Part shown: positions 7,169-15,136 of the stretch, piece after piece
Numbering within the stretch: position 1 is the stretch's first letter
How the letters are laid out: every line of letters begins with the position of its first letter
Assembly: GCA_017467165.1 (NCBI GenBank)
Contig: JAFTST010000027.1
Location: 1 to 35,414 of the forward strand
DNA: 35,414 nt
Reading direction: 5' to 3'
Source of the DNA: Clostridia bacterium
GTDB lineage: Bacteria; Bacillota; Clostridia; Oscillospirales; CAG-272
Made by a program: the position numbers and the translations under genes
The notes under the pieces: model-generated
Told to the model about the DNA's origin: nothing
What the model saw: only the letters and a program-made list of their open reading frames with translations
Databases searched by the model: none

Positions 7169-10100
7169 TTAATTTTGATTTCTCGGATACCTTTTCCGCT
7201 CCCGTCTGACTAGAAGCACGGTTATAATAACCGAAGGAATGACGACGAGAACGAGCATTCCAAGAGCAACGTATGCTGCTACGAGAAGACCGAGAATCTC
7301 GTCGCTTATCTGCAAACCGTCAGGCTCATCTCTTTTTGGCACGGGCACCATTTCGTATAGCGCGACGTACACCTTATCCTCGGTTACAACGCCTATGGGC
7401 TCCGACCAGCCGACGAAATAATATCTGTATTCGCTATCGCTAGGACGGCTTGGCGCCGTTGGCGCGGGTACCGTATCACCGTAGTGCAGCTTATACTTAA
7501 CCACGGTTTTATCCGCGCTCATGAAGGTTATCTCATACTCGATAAGCGAGGTAACCGCGCAGACCGTGATATCCGAGTCAGGCATAATAAACTCACAGCC
7601 GACGATATCAGACTCCGCACCGTCGGGATATACGATAAACAGGCGGTCAAGCGAAACGCCCAGGGGCAAATCAAGAGAAACCGCCACTCTGTCACCACGT
7701 CTCACGATATTTGAGGGAACGCTCAGCGTGCCGTGCGCCGCCTGAATAACGTCGAGCTCGTATTCCTCTGCAAGAGTGTAGCGAACTCCCGACTCCGCGG
7801 TGAAGCTCAGCCTGCCCTCTTCTGCTGTATAGAAAATGGGAGCTCTTTCTCCGTCCTCGGAGACGGTATATAAGCGGAGCTGCCTTCCGCCTGAGAGCGA
7901 AAGAGGAACCGACACGGACAGCTTGAAGGGTGTCTTACCGTCGCCTACCGTCGCGGTGTAATAATAAGCATACTCTCCCGAGGCAATACAGCCAATATCA
8001 AGCGTAGTATTGCCGCTATTCAGCATTTGGATTGCCGTGTTATAGCCTATGCTTACGTCCATATAATGAGAAACCAGCCGCACGCCCATAGCTCTCTCTG
8101 TGGAAAGCCTGAGCACCCTTGACAAATCAAAGCTGCGTGTGAAGGGGTCGCGGGCAGTTGCAACGAGCGTGTCATCTTCATAGCGGATCTCAGCACCACC
8201 CGTGAAGAGAGGCAAAATATATTCCTTATTGAATAACGCGCGATAGGTGACATCGCCCACCACCTTGTCAAGCGGCTTGTCCCAGCCTGCGAAGGTATAG
8301 GTATAATATTCGTCGTCAGGCATTTCCGGCGACAAATCAAGGCTCGGCAGGGAGCCGTAGAGATAATTGAGGCAGTATATCTCACCGCCTACGTCAAAGG
8401 TAACGGTGTAGCTTTTCGGCGTGGCCTCGAAGTAGGGATAAAGAGCCACGTCAGCATTAACGCAGGAAAGGTCAACCCTCACCCCGTCGCCGTCCATCCA
8501 GCCCGAAAAGGCGTAGGTAGCCGCGACGTCCTCATCCTTAGTCGGCACAGCGCCGACGAAATCGGCTCTCGTACCCGAGTCAACCTCGGTCTTATATAGA
8601 AATTCTCCGTCCACGCCGTAGAAAAATACGGTGACGGTATCGACGTTAAACAGCTTTTTAGTAATAGTTTCCCTCGCTATGAGGGTCAGGCTGTCGCCCC
8701 CGAGCTCTGCCCTTTCGCTAAGCTCTCCCCTATCGTAGAGCGACAGAAGGTTCACCCACTCCTCAGGAGGTATATACTCCTCGGGCTCGACGGGCTCTGT
8801 CACCTCTGTGGGAGCAGCCCCCGGATCATCAACCACTATAGGCGGCTCTCCCGGGTTTTCCACCTCGTCGGGACGGGCAGGCACGTAGGGGGGCGTAGGC
8901 TTCGTCGGACGGATAACCTCGGTGGGAGCGGTTGGCTCCGTTATCTCTGTGGGATATCCGTCGGCAAGGTACTGCGCGGTATCGGTGTCAATGACATATT
9001 CCTTGCCCTCGAGGACCTCGCTCACCGTGGACTTGTGTATCAGGGTGTCGGAATCAAGCTCGTACTTATACTGTCGGGTGGAGGTATTGCTATGTCTTGT
9101 ACAGCCCTCGCCGCAGTAGGTGTGACAATAGGTCTGCCAATAGCTGTACACGGGGCTGTCGGACAGTCCGTTCGCTATGATAACGAGCTGAGCCACGAGA
9201 ATCTCGTACTTTCTCGGATAGGTCTGGTTTTTAGCATTCATAGCCGCTCTGACCTTATCGTAGTTATATATCTCGTCAAGCGACTGAACGAGCAGGATTG
9301 TATTATCCCTCAGCGCCTCGTAGTTATTGATATAAAACTGATATTTTTCCTCGTCGGTCTTTTTCTCAAAATATGCTGTGAGAATCTCGCGAAGTCTTTC
9401 GGTAGAGAGCGCGGCATCGTCAATCAGTCGCTCGTCAACCTTTATAGCGCTGCCCGCGAAGAAATCCTTGTTATTTTCAAGCACCTCGGTGACAAGACTT
9501 CCCATTATAGCCGAGTAGGCGGTGCGCGAGTCGGTCATCGGAGTCTTGAAGGTGTCAACGACCGAGAGCTGATACCTGACGAGCTCAATTTTATCAAGAT
9601 AATCAAGATATTCTACCCTCTTTTTCTCATAGAGGTCAAGAGCGGAGATATATTCGTTGTATTTCGCGAGAGCAGAATTGTACTCCTCGAGGGCTGTCTT
9701 GTATTTTTCTTCCTCGATAAGCGCCGTCTCATAGCTCTCCTTAGCGATAAGGTACTTATCGTACTCTGCCTTTTTTTCGGTATAAATTTTCTTCCTTGAG
9801 AGATAGTCGGTATAAGCCGCGCAGTCTGCTTCGTATTTCAAAAGCGCCAGAAGATACTCCTCGTAGAGTATCACTCCCGCGTCGTACTCGGCCTTTAACC
9901 TGTCGTACTCTGCATAGCCGTCCGCGATTTCCCTGCGAATGCCGTCAATATCGTTATACGCGAGGTTTATTAGCCTGTTGACCTCGGTGGCTGATATAGA
10001 TATATCAAGAGTATATTCGATTTCTACGGAGGCGTCCTCGTCCTCGGTGACGGAGGAAAAGGCTGCGGTATACTCATCGCCCGCGCTCGAAAACGGTACG

Positions 10101-10483
10101 GACGTATCAAAAAGCTTGGCGGACGCGGGTATCCAGCGGACACTCACGCCGTCCTTCGTTTCGTAGACGTATTCTCTTGCAGTAACGGTAACAGCTCCCT
10201 CGTGATACTCGCAGATAACCGACGAGGTTGTTATTCCCTTATCGTATTTAATCGACACGCCCCCGTGCTTTTCAAGATATTCTCTCTCCTCGGAGGATAT
10301 TTCCCCACCGACGAAGTATTCGACGATATCGGCTGCTGTGAGCGTCGTTGTGTGCGAGGATGCAGGGCGCGACAGGTCGATGACTCCCACATCTGTTTCA
10401 GCCTTGATGGGCAGTATCATCGCCGTCAGAGTAGCCGCCAGAACAAGCAAGCACACAGCACAGCTAAGTATTCTTTTTTTCAA
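7169..10483 (-). CDS. Surface coiled-coil protein with Flg_new/InlB-type repeats and C-terminal TM
   Basis: 1104 aa. The TTG at 10483 is chosen because AAAGGAGG (10498-10491) precedes it by 7 bases; the ATG at 10504 would place that site inside the gene. Signal peptide about 1-28 (KKR, long hydrophobic stretch, IKAET). Residues ~170-300 form a long coiled coil unusually rich in Tyr, Glu and Lys (AEYDKY, YKTALEEY). Around residues 445-455 is a CHTYCGEGCTRH cluster that could bind metal or form disulfides. A Pro/Thr/Glu-rich spacer (~509-578) is followed by a beta-rich half with two Flg_new/InlB-B-type repeats (FSGWMDG, YTFAGWDKP, YYFVGWSEP). It ends with a single membrane helix and a basic stop-transfer (RRERKRY). 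It is probably exported and anchored in the membrane. It begins 24 bases after the cyuA-like stop, so it likely shares that transcript, an unexpected pairing. Ligand unknown. Confidence 0.75.
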   Translation of the reverse strand: MKKRILSCAVCLLVLAATLTAMILPIKAETDVGVIDLSRPASSHTTTLTAADIVEYFVGGEISSEEREYLEKHGGVSIKYDKGITTSSVICEYHEGAVTVTAREYVYETKDGVSVRWIPASAKLFDTSVPFSSAGDEYTAAFSSVTEDEDASVEIEYTLDISISATEVNRLINLAYNDIDGIRREIADGYAEYDRLKAEYDAGVILYEEYLLALLKYEADCAAYTDYLSRKKIYTEKKAEYDKYLIAKESYETALIEEEKYKTALEEYNSALAKYNEYISALDLYEKKRVEYLDYLDKIELVRYQLSVVDTFKTPMTDSRTAYSAIMGSLVTEVLENNKDFFAGSAIKVDERLIDDAALSTERLREILTAYFEKKTDEEKYQFYINNYEALRDNTILLVQSLDEIYNYDKVRAAMNAKNQTYPRKYEILVAQLVIIANGLSDSPVYSYWQTYCHTYCGEGCTRHSNTSTRQYKYELDSDTLIHKSTVSEVLEGKEYVIDTDTAQYLADGYPTEITEPTAPTEVIRPTKPTPPYVPARPDEVENPGEPPIVVDDPGAAPTEVTEPVEPEEYIPPEEWVNLLSLYDRGELSERAELGGDSLTLIARETITKKLFNVDTVTVFFYGVDGEFLYKTEVDSGTRADFVGAVPTKDEDVAATYAFSGWMDGDGVRVDLSCVNADVALYPYFEATPKSYTVTFDVGGEIYCLNYLYGSLPSLDLSPEMPDDEYYTYTFAGWDKPLDKVVGDVTYRALFNKEYILPLFTGGAEIRYEDDTLVATARDPFTRSFDLSRVLRLSTERAMGVRLVSHYMDVSIGYNTAIQMLNSGNTTLDIGCIASGEYAYYYTATVGDGKTPFKLSVSVPLSLSGGRQLRLYTVSEDGERAPIFYTAEEGRLSFTAESGVRYTLAEEYELDVIQAAHGTLSVPSNIVRRGDRVAVSLDLPLGVSLDRLFIVYPDGAESDIVGCEFIMPDSDITVCAVTSLIEYEITFMSADKTVVKYKLHYGDTVPAPTAPSRPSDSEYRYYFVGWSEPIGVVTEDKVYVALYEMVPVPKRDEPDGLQISDEILGLLVAAYVALGMLVLVVIPSVIITVLLVRRERKRYPRNQN

Positions 10484-10507
10484 CTCTGCCCCTCCTTTGG
10501 TCATTTT

Positions 10508-11782
10508 TTATTCGTCGAGCATAATATTCAGTATCTCCCTGTCGGTGACGGTCATTCCGTCCCTCGCGAGCCTTGAAATACTGTCAATGGTATTTTCCAC
10601 ACCCTTTTTGATAATTCCGTCACCGCCAAGGAACTGTCCTCCCGCGCGGTGAATATTGAAGCCCAGAATTCCGTTTTCAACAGCGGTTGCAATCTTCGCA
10701 GCACAGCTCGCCTTCGCACCGTCACAGATGAGTCCCGAGTCAATAGCGAGCGCATTAACGAGAGTGTGCGCCACATCTCTGAAGTTGCCGCCGTGAAGAT
10801 AGGCAATGCCACAGCCCGCTCCTGCTCCGGCTATAACCGCGCCGCAATATGCCGATAGAGTGCCTATTCCGTGCTTGACGTGTATGGTGATGAGGTTGGA
10901 CACGCATAGCGCGCGGTAGAGCATATCTCTCGGAAGCCCCATTTCCTCCCAATAAATATATACGGGTATAGAGGCCGTCATTCCCTGATTTCCGCTGCCT
11001 GAGTTGATAACCACGGGCATCTCACAGCCGTTCATTCTCGCGTCGCTTCCCGCCGCGGCGTACGCCTTAGCCTTGACGCTGACGTCGGGCGAGTATCGGG
11101 ACATATAGACTCTGCCTACTCCAACACCCCACTCGCCTTGGAGCCCTTCCTCGGCGATGGCCATATTGCACTCGACCTGTCTGTCTAGCACCTCTCTTAT
11201 ATCCTCTATATCCACAAGCCCTGCGAAATCGACGATTTCCTCGACCGAGAGCTCTCTTTTCTTCTGTTCGATTGCCTCGTTAACCTCACCCCGTGTCAAA
11301 ACAACGCCATTTTTCTCCACCAGAACGATGTTGGTGTGGCGGTTAGTTATCCTCACGAGCGAGGTATCGCTTCCGTTATGTAGCCTTACTGCTATATCAA
11401 ATGGATTTTCGCTCTCGGAGAGCGTGAGCGATATCGGGAGCTCGCGAATCTGCCTGTGTATCTCGTCAACCTGCTCGTCGGTAACTTCTGAGATAACCTC
11501 GAGCCTCGCATCCGAGCGACCGCCGACAAGTCCCGCGACAAGCGCCGCCTCTATTCCCTTCAGGCCTCTCGTACGTGGCACAACGACGCTCTTGGCGTTC
11601 TTGACTATATTTCTGCTGACGGATATCTCACAGCTCGTCGGAAAGCTACCCAGAATATCTCTTGCCTTCGCCGCCGCGTACGCTATAGCGATAGGCTCTG
11701 TACAACCCATTGCCAAAGCGAGCTCATCCTTCAGCACCTGAACGTAGTAATCGTACTTTTCCTGTGTCATATTTTCGGGCAT
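10508..11782 (-). CDS. cyuA: L-cysteine desulfidase / serine-dehydratase-like Fe-S enzyme (CyuA/UPF0597 family)
   Basis: The 424-aa protein matches the CyuA (YhaM, UPF0597) family in length and layout: N-terminal GCTEP with Cys27, a middle alpha/beta part, and a C-terminal Gly/Ala-rich region with SAYCGAV (Cys313), AGCGIAYLHGG (Cys324) and LICDGAKASC (Cys353, Cys360). In the archaeal homologue three cysteines bind an oxygen-labile 4Fe-4S cluster; Cys27, Cys313 and Cys353 are the likely equivalents. Known members break L-cysteine into pyruvate, ammonia and sulfide in the cytoplasm, so this gene suggests cysteine catabolism with H2S output. The AAGGCGG site precedes ATG 11782 by 5 bases. Serine as an alternative substrate cannot be excluded. 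Confidence 0.85.
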   Translation of the reverse strand: MPENMTQEKYDYYVQVLKDELALAMGCTEPIAIAYAAAKARDILGSFPTSCEISVSRNIVKNAKSVVVPRTRGLKGIEAALVAGLVGGRSDARLEVISEVTDEQVDEIHRQIRELPISLTLSESENPFDIAVRLHNGSDTSLVRITNRHTNIVLVEKNGVVLTRGEVNEAIEQKKRELSVEEIVDFAGLVDIEDIREVLDRQVECNMAIAEEGLQGEWGVGVGRVYMSRYSPDVSVKAKAYAAAGSDARMNGCEMPVVINSGSGNQGMTASIPVYIYWEEMGLPRDMLYRALCVSNLITIHVKHGIGTLSAYCGAVIAGAGAGCGIAYLHGGNFRDVAHTLVNALAIDSGLICDGAKASCAAKIATAVENGILGFNIHRAGGQFLGGDGIIKKGVENTIDSISRLARDGMTVTDREILNIMLDE

Positions 11783-11812
11783 ATAAACCGCCTTATCAGT
11801 CTTGATGTATTT

Positions 11813-11841
11813 ATTTTAGCACACCCCGTGCGAAAAAGCAA
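11813..11841 (-). promoter_or_regulatory. Promoter of the cyuA-like operon with palindromic spacer
   Basis: On the minus strand TTGCTT (11841-11836), 17-bp spacer, TAAAAT (11818-11813). The spacer contains GCACGGGGTGTGC, an imperfect palindrome, placed where a repressor could sit between the -35 and -10. Confidence 0.55.
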
Positions 11842-11884
11842 TGTTTTTGTTGTTAAGAATACAGAGGATTTTTCTGGCTGTGGA

Positions 11885-11913
11885 TTGACAAACGAAGAAA
11901 TATATCCTATAAT
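11885..11913 (+). promoter_or_regulatory. Consensus promoter of ssrA
   Basis: TTGACA (11885-11890), 17-bp spacer, TATAAT (11908-11913). The predicted start near 11920 leaves a leader of about 45 nt, to be removed by RNase P at the tmRNA 5' end. Confidence 0.9.
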
Positions 11914-11964
11914 ATAACACAGCCGAGTAATTAACTCTCTATCGGCAAATTTTCACTTCTCTAT

Positions 11965-12332
11965 GGGTCTGCAAAGGTTTCGACAGGGGATTTGAAGTAT
12001 GATAAGCGTAGCGCGCCGGATAATCGCGTCAAAATGTCCAAATTAAAAAATAAACGACAACAACACTGTTGCAATGGCAGCCTAAGGGCTGTGCCGCGGC
12101 TTAATTATGCCGCCCGTACCGCTTGGGAGGACTACGGCCCAAGCCGTGCGTCAAATCAGTAGTGCACGTGAACCGAGAGTCGCGCCTGTATCGGTCACGC
12201 ATAAGGGCGCTACCCCGAAGAAAGCCTGTTAATCGGCGTTCAGAGGTGGGAACTCTAAAAGATTAACTGTCTACGGAGAAGGTTGTATGAATAGTTCTTT
12301 GGACACGAGTTCGATTCTCGTCAGATCCACCA
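11965..12332 (+). ncRNA. ssrA: tmRNA (transfer-messenger RNA)
   Basis: A 368-nt tmRNA, which rescues stalled ribosomes and tags the nascent chain for proteolysis together with SmpB. The 5' end GGGTCTG (11965-11971) pairs with CAGATCC (12322-12328) as a 7-bp acceptor stem, followed by encoded ACCA. The T-arm GACACGAGTTCGATTCTCGTC and a TTTCGAC D-loop region are visible. The tag frame ends at TAA 12083-12085 and reads (K)INDNNTVAMAA, with the resume codon probably AAA 12047 or ATA 12050. The tag ends in AMAA instead of the more usual ALAA. The fold looks like the standard one-piece type. Its length is normal. Confidence 0.95.
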
Positions 12333-12334
12333 AA

Positions 12335-12372
12335 GGAAAACAGGCACCCATTTTGGTGTCTGTTTTCTTTTC
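12335..12372 (+). terminator. Intrinsic terminator after ssrA
   Basis: AAAACAGGCACC (from 12337) pairs with GGTGTCTGTTTT (to 12366, one G-U pair), followed by CTTTTC. It starts a few bases after the tmRNA CCA end. Confidence 0.85.
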
Positions 12373-12485
12373 CTGACGCGGCTTTTCAAATTCGCCCACG
12401 GCGAATTGCCGCGCATTTTATACCACCTCTGCCACGGGATAACACGCCTTAAGCGCTCAAAGATATACATTCGTGCAATTTCTCC

Positions 12486-12514
12486 TTGATTTTGGTGTAT
12501 TTTTGTTGTATACT
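12486..12514 (+). promoter_or_regulatory. Promoter of the tandem voltage-sensor channel gene
   Basis: TTGATT (12486-12491), 17-bp spacer, TATACT (12509-12514), about 43 bp before the ATG. Confidence 0.6.
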
Positions 12515-12557
12515 GTAAAAAAGGTGTTAAACCGACTACTCTTAAAGGAGATAGAAA

Positions 12558-13877
12558 ATGAACGCTTACAAGAGGCTGAAAAAGCGCGTATATGAGGTAA
12601 TTGGACCGACAAAAAAGGGCGATATCGCGTCAACTATCTTTGACGTTGCACTCTGTCTTATCGTGGTGCTTTCCTGCGCCGCGGTAATCGTTGACCTTTT
12701 CTTCAATATCAGTGATACGTTCCGTCAGGGAATTGTAGTCTTCGAGCAGGTGACGGTTGCTCTTTTCATTTTGGAGTATCTTATCCGGCTCTGGGTCAGT
12801 GATCTCGAGTACCCCGAATGTAATAACAAGGCGCACGCGATCTGGGAGTTTCTGACCTCCTTTGATTCGCTTATAGACGTTATTTCCATAGCCTCCGTCC
12901 TTTTCAACGAGATTCCCAAGGAGCTCGCGTTCTTAAGAATGATAAAGCTGATAAAGCTCGTCCGCCTTGTCAAAATATCCGATTACATAAAGGCATCGGG
13001 AAAGGGCGAGGACAGAATGAGGCGGATAAAAATCCGCGTCAACGAGATTATTGACAAGGGAAACGAGGGGGATATTCCGTCAAAAATCTTTGATATCGCA
13101 TCGGTAATTTTGATTTTCCTCTCGGTTCTGTTCGTTCTTGTTGAGACCTTTCCCCTGCCCGACGGCGCGCACAGGGCAATATATATCTTTGAGGTCGTTA
13201 TAGCCTGTCTGTTCTCCGTGGAGTACGTACTGCGCGTATGGACTGCGCCGATGGACTATCCCGAGCTGCGTCCGGACAAGGCGAGAATGAAGTATATTTT
13301 CTCCTTCATGTCACTTGTCGACCTATTGTCAATTATCCCCATTTTCGTCGCCAATCTTCCCACCGCCACGGGAATACTCAAAATCTTCAAGCTATGCAAG
13401 ATACTGCGTCTGCTCAAGGCGAGCAGGTATCTTAGCAGTATCGCCAACTTCGCGCGCGCGATACAGAAGAAAAAGAAGCAGATTATAATGTCTATAATAG
13501 CGATAGCTGTAATTATGACTATATGCTCCGTTCTGATGTACTCATTCGAGAACAAGGAGCAGCCCGATGTGTTCCGGAACGGATTCAGCGGAATCTGGTA
13601 CAGCATACAGACGATGATAGACGCCGATTCGGACATTGCACCCAAGACGCCTATGGGTCAGGCGCTTTCTACCGCTATGCTGCTTCTCGGAGGCTGTATG
13701 TTCGGCGTGCCCGTAGCGATAATCGCCACAGGCTTTGAGGATATGATTGCCGAGCAGGCGGGCGACGAGGCAACTACGGAAATCTACGAAACCCTGAAAA
13801 TGTACGACGGTATGAGCGAGGAGAGCAAAAAACGCTTCAAGCGCATAATAGACAGCGAAGAGCGAGATGATAATTAG
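12558..13877 (+). CDS. Ion-channel protein with two tandem voltage-sensor-like domains and one atypical pore
   Basis: 439 aa; ATG follows AAAGGAG at good spacing. Two homologous S1-S4 modules are visible. Module 1 (~24-140) has S4 with basic residues every third or fourth position (RMIKLIKLVRLVK, ~127-139). Module 2 (~172-292) has S4 KIFKLCKILRLLK (~275-287). Shared motifs are IFDxA at S1, FExV...EYxxRxW at S2 and SxxDxxSI at S3. Only module 2 is followed by S5, a pore helix and S6 (~305-405). At the filter a K+ channel would read TTVGYGD; here it reads TMIDADSDIAP (352-362), with the flanking KTPMG and GVPVAIIATGF conserved. This looks like a Kv-type fold that has lost K+ selectivity and carries Asp355, Asp357 and Asp359. 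A charged cytoplasmic tail follows. The permeant ion is unknown; a cation pore or a non-conducting sensor are both possible. Confidence 0.8.
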   Translation: MNAYKRLKKRVYEVIGPTKKGDIASTIFDVALCLIVVLSCAAVIVDLFFNISDTFRQGIVVFEQVTVALFILEYLIRLWVSDLEYPECNNKAHAIWEFLTSFDSLIDVISIASVLFNEIPKELAFLRMIKLIKLVRLVKISDYIKASGKGEDRMRRIKIRVNEIIDKGNEGDIPSKIFDIASVILIFLSVLFVLVETFPLPDGAHRAIYIFEVVIACLFSVEYVLRVWTAPMDYPELRPDKARMKYIFSFMSLVDLLSIIPIFVANLPTATGILKIFKLCKILRLLKASRYLSSIANFARAIQKKKKQIIMSIIAIAVIMTICSVLMYSFENKEQPDVFRNGFSGIWYSIQTMIDADSDIAPKTPMGQALSTAMLLLGGCMFGVPVAIIATGFEDMIAEQAGDEATTEIYETLKMYDGMSEESKKRFKRIIDSEERDDN

Positions 13878-13930
13878 CTCCGCGTCGCAGACAAAACTGT
13901 TTTTTATCTTCTATCGCTCACACAAGCAAG

Positions 13931-13960
13931 AAAAAAAACGCCTCAGTCGAGGCGTTTTTT
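13931..13960. terminator. Bidirectional terminator between channel and M48 genes
   Basis: A perfect CGCCTC/GAGGCG stem with loop AGTC is flanked by A-run and T-run extensions pairing with each other. It serves the converging genes on both strands. Confidence 0.92.
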
Positions 13961-13983
13961 ATATTTTTCTAATCGCACTATTT

Positions 13984-14799
13984 TTAAATGCTGTTAATTC
14001 TCAAAAATTGCTTTGTTTTAGCCCATTGGTTGCACTCGTATGCACGGACGGCGAGGAATGGGTGGGAGGAGTGACTGATAGTCAGAAATTCCAGCGTCTT
14101 GTTCCAAGCAGACTCCTTAATCATATCCTTGTACTCAACAGCCTGCGCCATAAATAAATTTCTGTCTATATTCAAGCCTATATCCTTGTCCGCGCCTGCC
14201 AAGCGCATACAAATGTCTATCATTTTATCCGCGCAACCGTCGTATACCATAGCCGCCCTGTCCGCAGAGAGCTCACTGCATCTCATCCAATAATAAAACG
14301 CCACCTGAATAGGTAGAGAAATCAACGAACCAAACCCCAGAAGCTGCGCCGCGCCGTTGATAATCATTTCACCCATAGTGTGATATAAAACGTGATGGCA
14401 GGCGATATGTCCGCACTCGTGCGCCAGAACGGTGGGTATGTATTCGTGCGGCACGGTTTCAAGCAGTCCCGAGGTTAAAACGATAAAGGGCTCGTTATCT
14501 CCCGAAGTATATGCGTTGGCACTCGGGTCAAGCTCCAAGTACAGCTCCGGTACCCTTATCCCCAGCCTGTGACAAATGGGAGGGAGCATATCATAATACT
14601 CAGGAAGCTGTTTTTCGGTTATTTTGATATTGCTCGCCATATTGGCAATCCGCAGCTGCCTTTCGCTCCAGATTTTCATAAAGCCCCTGAGCAAAGGGGT
14701 AAAGCCCGGAATAGCGGTAAGCGCCTTGAGGGCTTTTTTGTCGCTGTCGTGCACATATCTGTCACTGTCTATGCTGCACCTTTCGTAAATTTCGTTCAT
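13984..14799 (-). CDS. M48 family zinc metalloprotease
   Basis: 271 aa from ATG 14799, chosen because GGGAGG (14809-14804) precedes it; the longer frame to 14853 would run through a terminator hairpin. Zinc signature HECGH at 127-131 (HExxH, Glu catalytic) and the downstream glutamate ligand in SELSAD (Glu176, with Asp180) define the M48 (Ste24/HtpX/Oma1-like) family. The context AYTSG..PFIVLTSGLLE before the site is typical of COG0501 members. Hydrophobic stretches near 140-165 suggest membrane association, with the catalytic site probably on the cytoplasmic side. Members take part in membrane-protein quality control. It is smaller than HtpX and lacks its N-terminal double-TM pattern. It is preceded by an unusual structured leader. 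Confidence 0.88.
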   Translation of the reverse strand: MNEIYERCSIDSDRYVHDSDKKALKALTAIPGFTPLLRGFMKIWSERQLRIANMASNIKITEKQLPEYYDMLPPICHRLGIRVPELYLELDPSANAYTSGDNEPFIVLTSGLLETVPHEYIPTVLAHECGHIACHHVLYHTMGEMIINGAAQLLGFGSLISLPIQVAFYYWMRCSELSADRAAMVYDGCADKMIDICMRLAGADKDIGLNIDRNLFMAQAVEYKDMIKESAWNKTLEFLTISHSSHPFLAVRAYECNQWAKTKQFLRINSI

Positions 14800-14815
14800 A
14801 GTACCTCCCATAGTA

Positions 14816-14851
14816 TAAAAATAAAAAGTGCGCCGACCGAAATCAGCGCAC
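14816..14851 (-). terminator. Terminator/attenuator hairpin directly before the M48 ribosome binding site
   Basis: On the minus strand GTGCGCTGA pairs with TCGGCGCAC (one G-U) around loop TTTCGG, followed by TTTTTATTTTT. It ends about 7 bases before the GGGAGG site of the protease gene, the usual position of an attenuator. Confidence 0.75.
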
Positions 14852-15033
14852 AAAAACGCAAATTCCAGTCGTCGCCAAACAAACTATATACAGATTAGGC
14901 ATATTTCTATACTTTCTCGTGTACGGAACCTGCATTTTATCAAATTCAACACAAAAAAGTATATCCCAAAAAAGGTATAAATATCCCTGAAAAGAAAAAT
15001 ACACCCATTGACTGTATATTTAGTTTGTTTGGC
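14852..15033 (-). ncRNA. Candidate structured leader RNA or 6S-like small RNA
   Basis: From the predicted transcription start (about 15033) the minus-strand RNA begins GCCAAACAAACTA-AA-TATACAG, which pairs with CTGTATATAGTTTGTTTGGC at 14893-14874: 13 bp, a 2-nt bulge, then 7 bp. The helix closes a roughly 120-nt interior with further partial pairing (GGGTGTAT with ATATGCCT) and a pyrimidine-rich 5' side. A terminator hairpin follows 22 nt later. Two readings are possible: a cis-regulatory leader of the M48 gene, or an independent rod-like RNA of 6S type with read-through into the protease. No known riboswitch or T-box consensus is recognised. No gene fits this region. Confidence 0.45.
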
Positions 15034-15039
15034 AATATC

Positions 15040-15068
15040 ATTATACTACAAATATCGACATAAGTCAA
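15040..15068 (-). promoter_or_regulatory. Promoter for the structured leader RNA and M48 gene
   Basis: On the minus strand TTGACT (15068-15063), 17-bp spacer, TATAAT (15045-15040). The expected start falls on the first base of the long inverted repeat at 15033. Confidence 0.75.
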
Positions 15069-15072
15069 GAAG

Positions 15073-15104
15073 AAAAAACAGGACTCGATTTTTTTCGAGT
15101 CCTG
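15073..15104 (-). terminator. Intrinsic terminator of the seven-gene run ending with the MATE gene
   Basis: A perfect 10-bp stem CAGGACTCGA/TCGAGTCCTG (15079-15088 with 15095-15104) is followed on the minus strand by TTTTTTCTTCTT. Confidence 0.92.
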
Positions 15105-15136
15105 AATAAAATAAGGTATATTTTCAAAAATTCGGG

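Noticed and set aside
9035..9799. A 254-codon plus-strand open frame inside the coiled-coil protein gene
   Set aside because: It is antisense to a well supported coding region, has no ribosome binding site and no recognisable domain.
7140..11296. 14-base identity ACCTCACCCCGTGT at 7140-7153 and 11283-11296
   Set aside because: A few 14-mer repeats are expected by chance in a window of this size, and one copy is inside the cyuA-like coding region.
13867..14157. Plus-strand open frame after the channel gene
   Set aside because: It runs through a bidirectional terminator and then antisense to the M48 protease gene; no domain is recognisable.
14799..14853. Extended N-terminus of the M48 protease
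   Set aside because: It would translate through the attenuator hairpin; the GGGAGG site supports ATG 14799.
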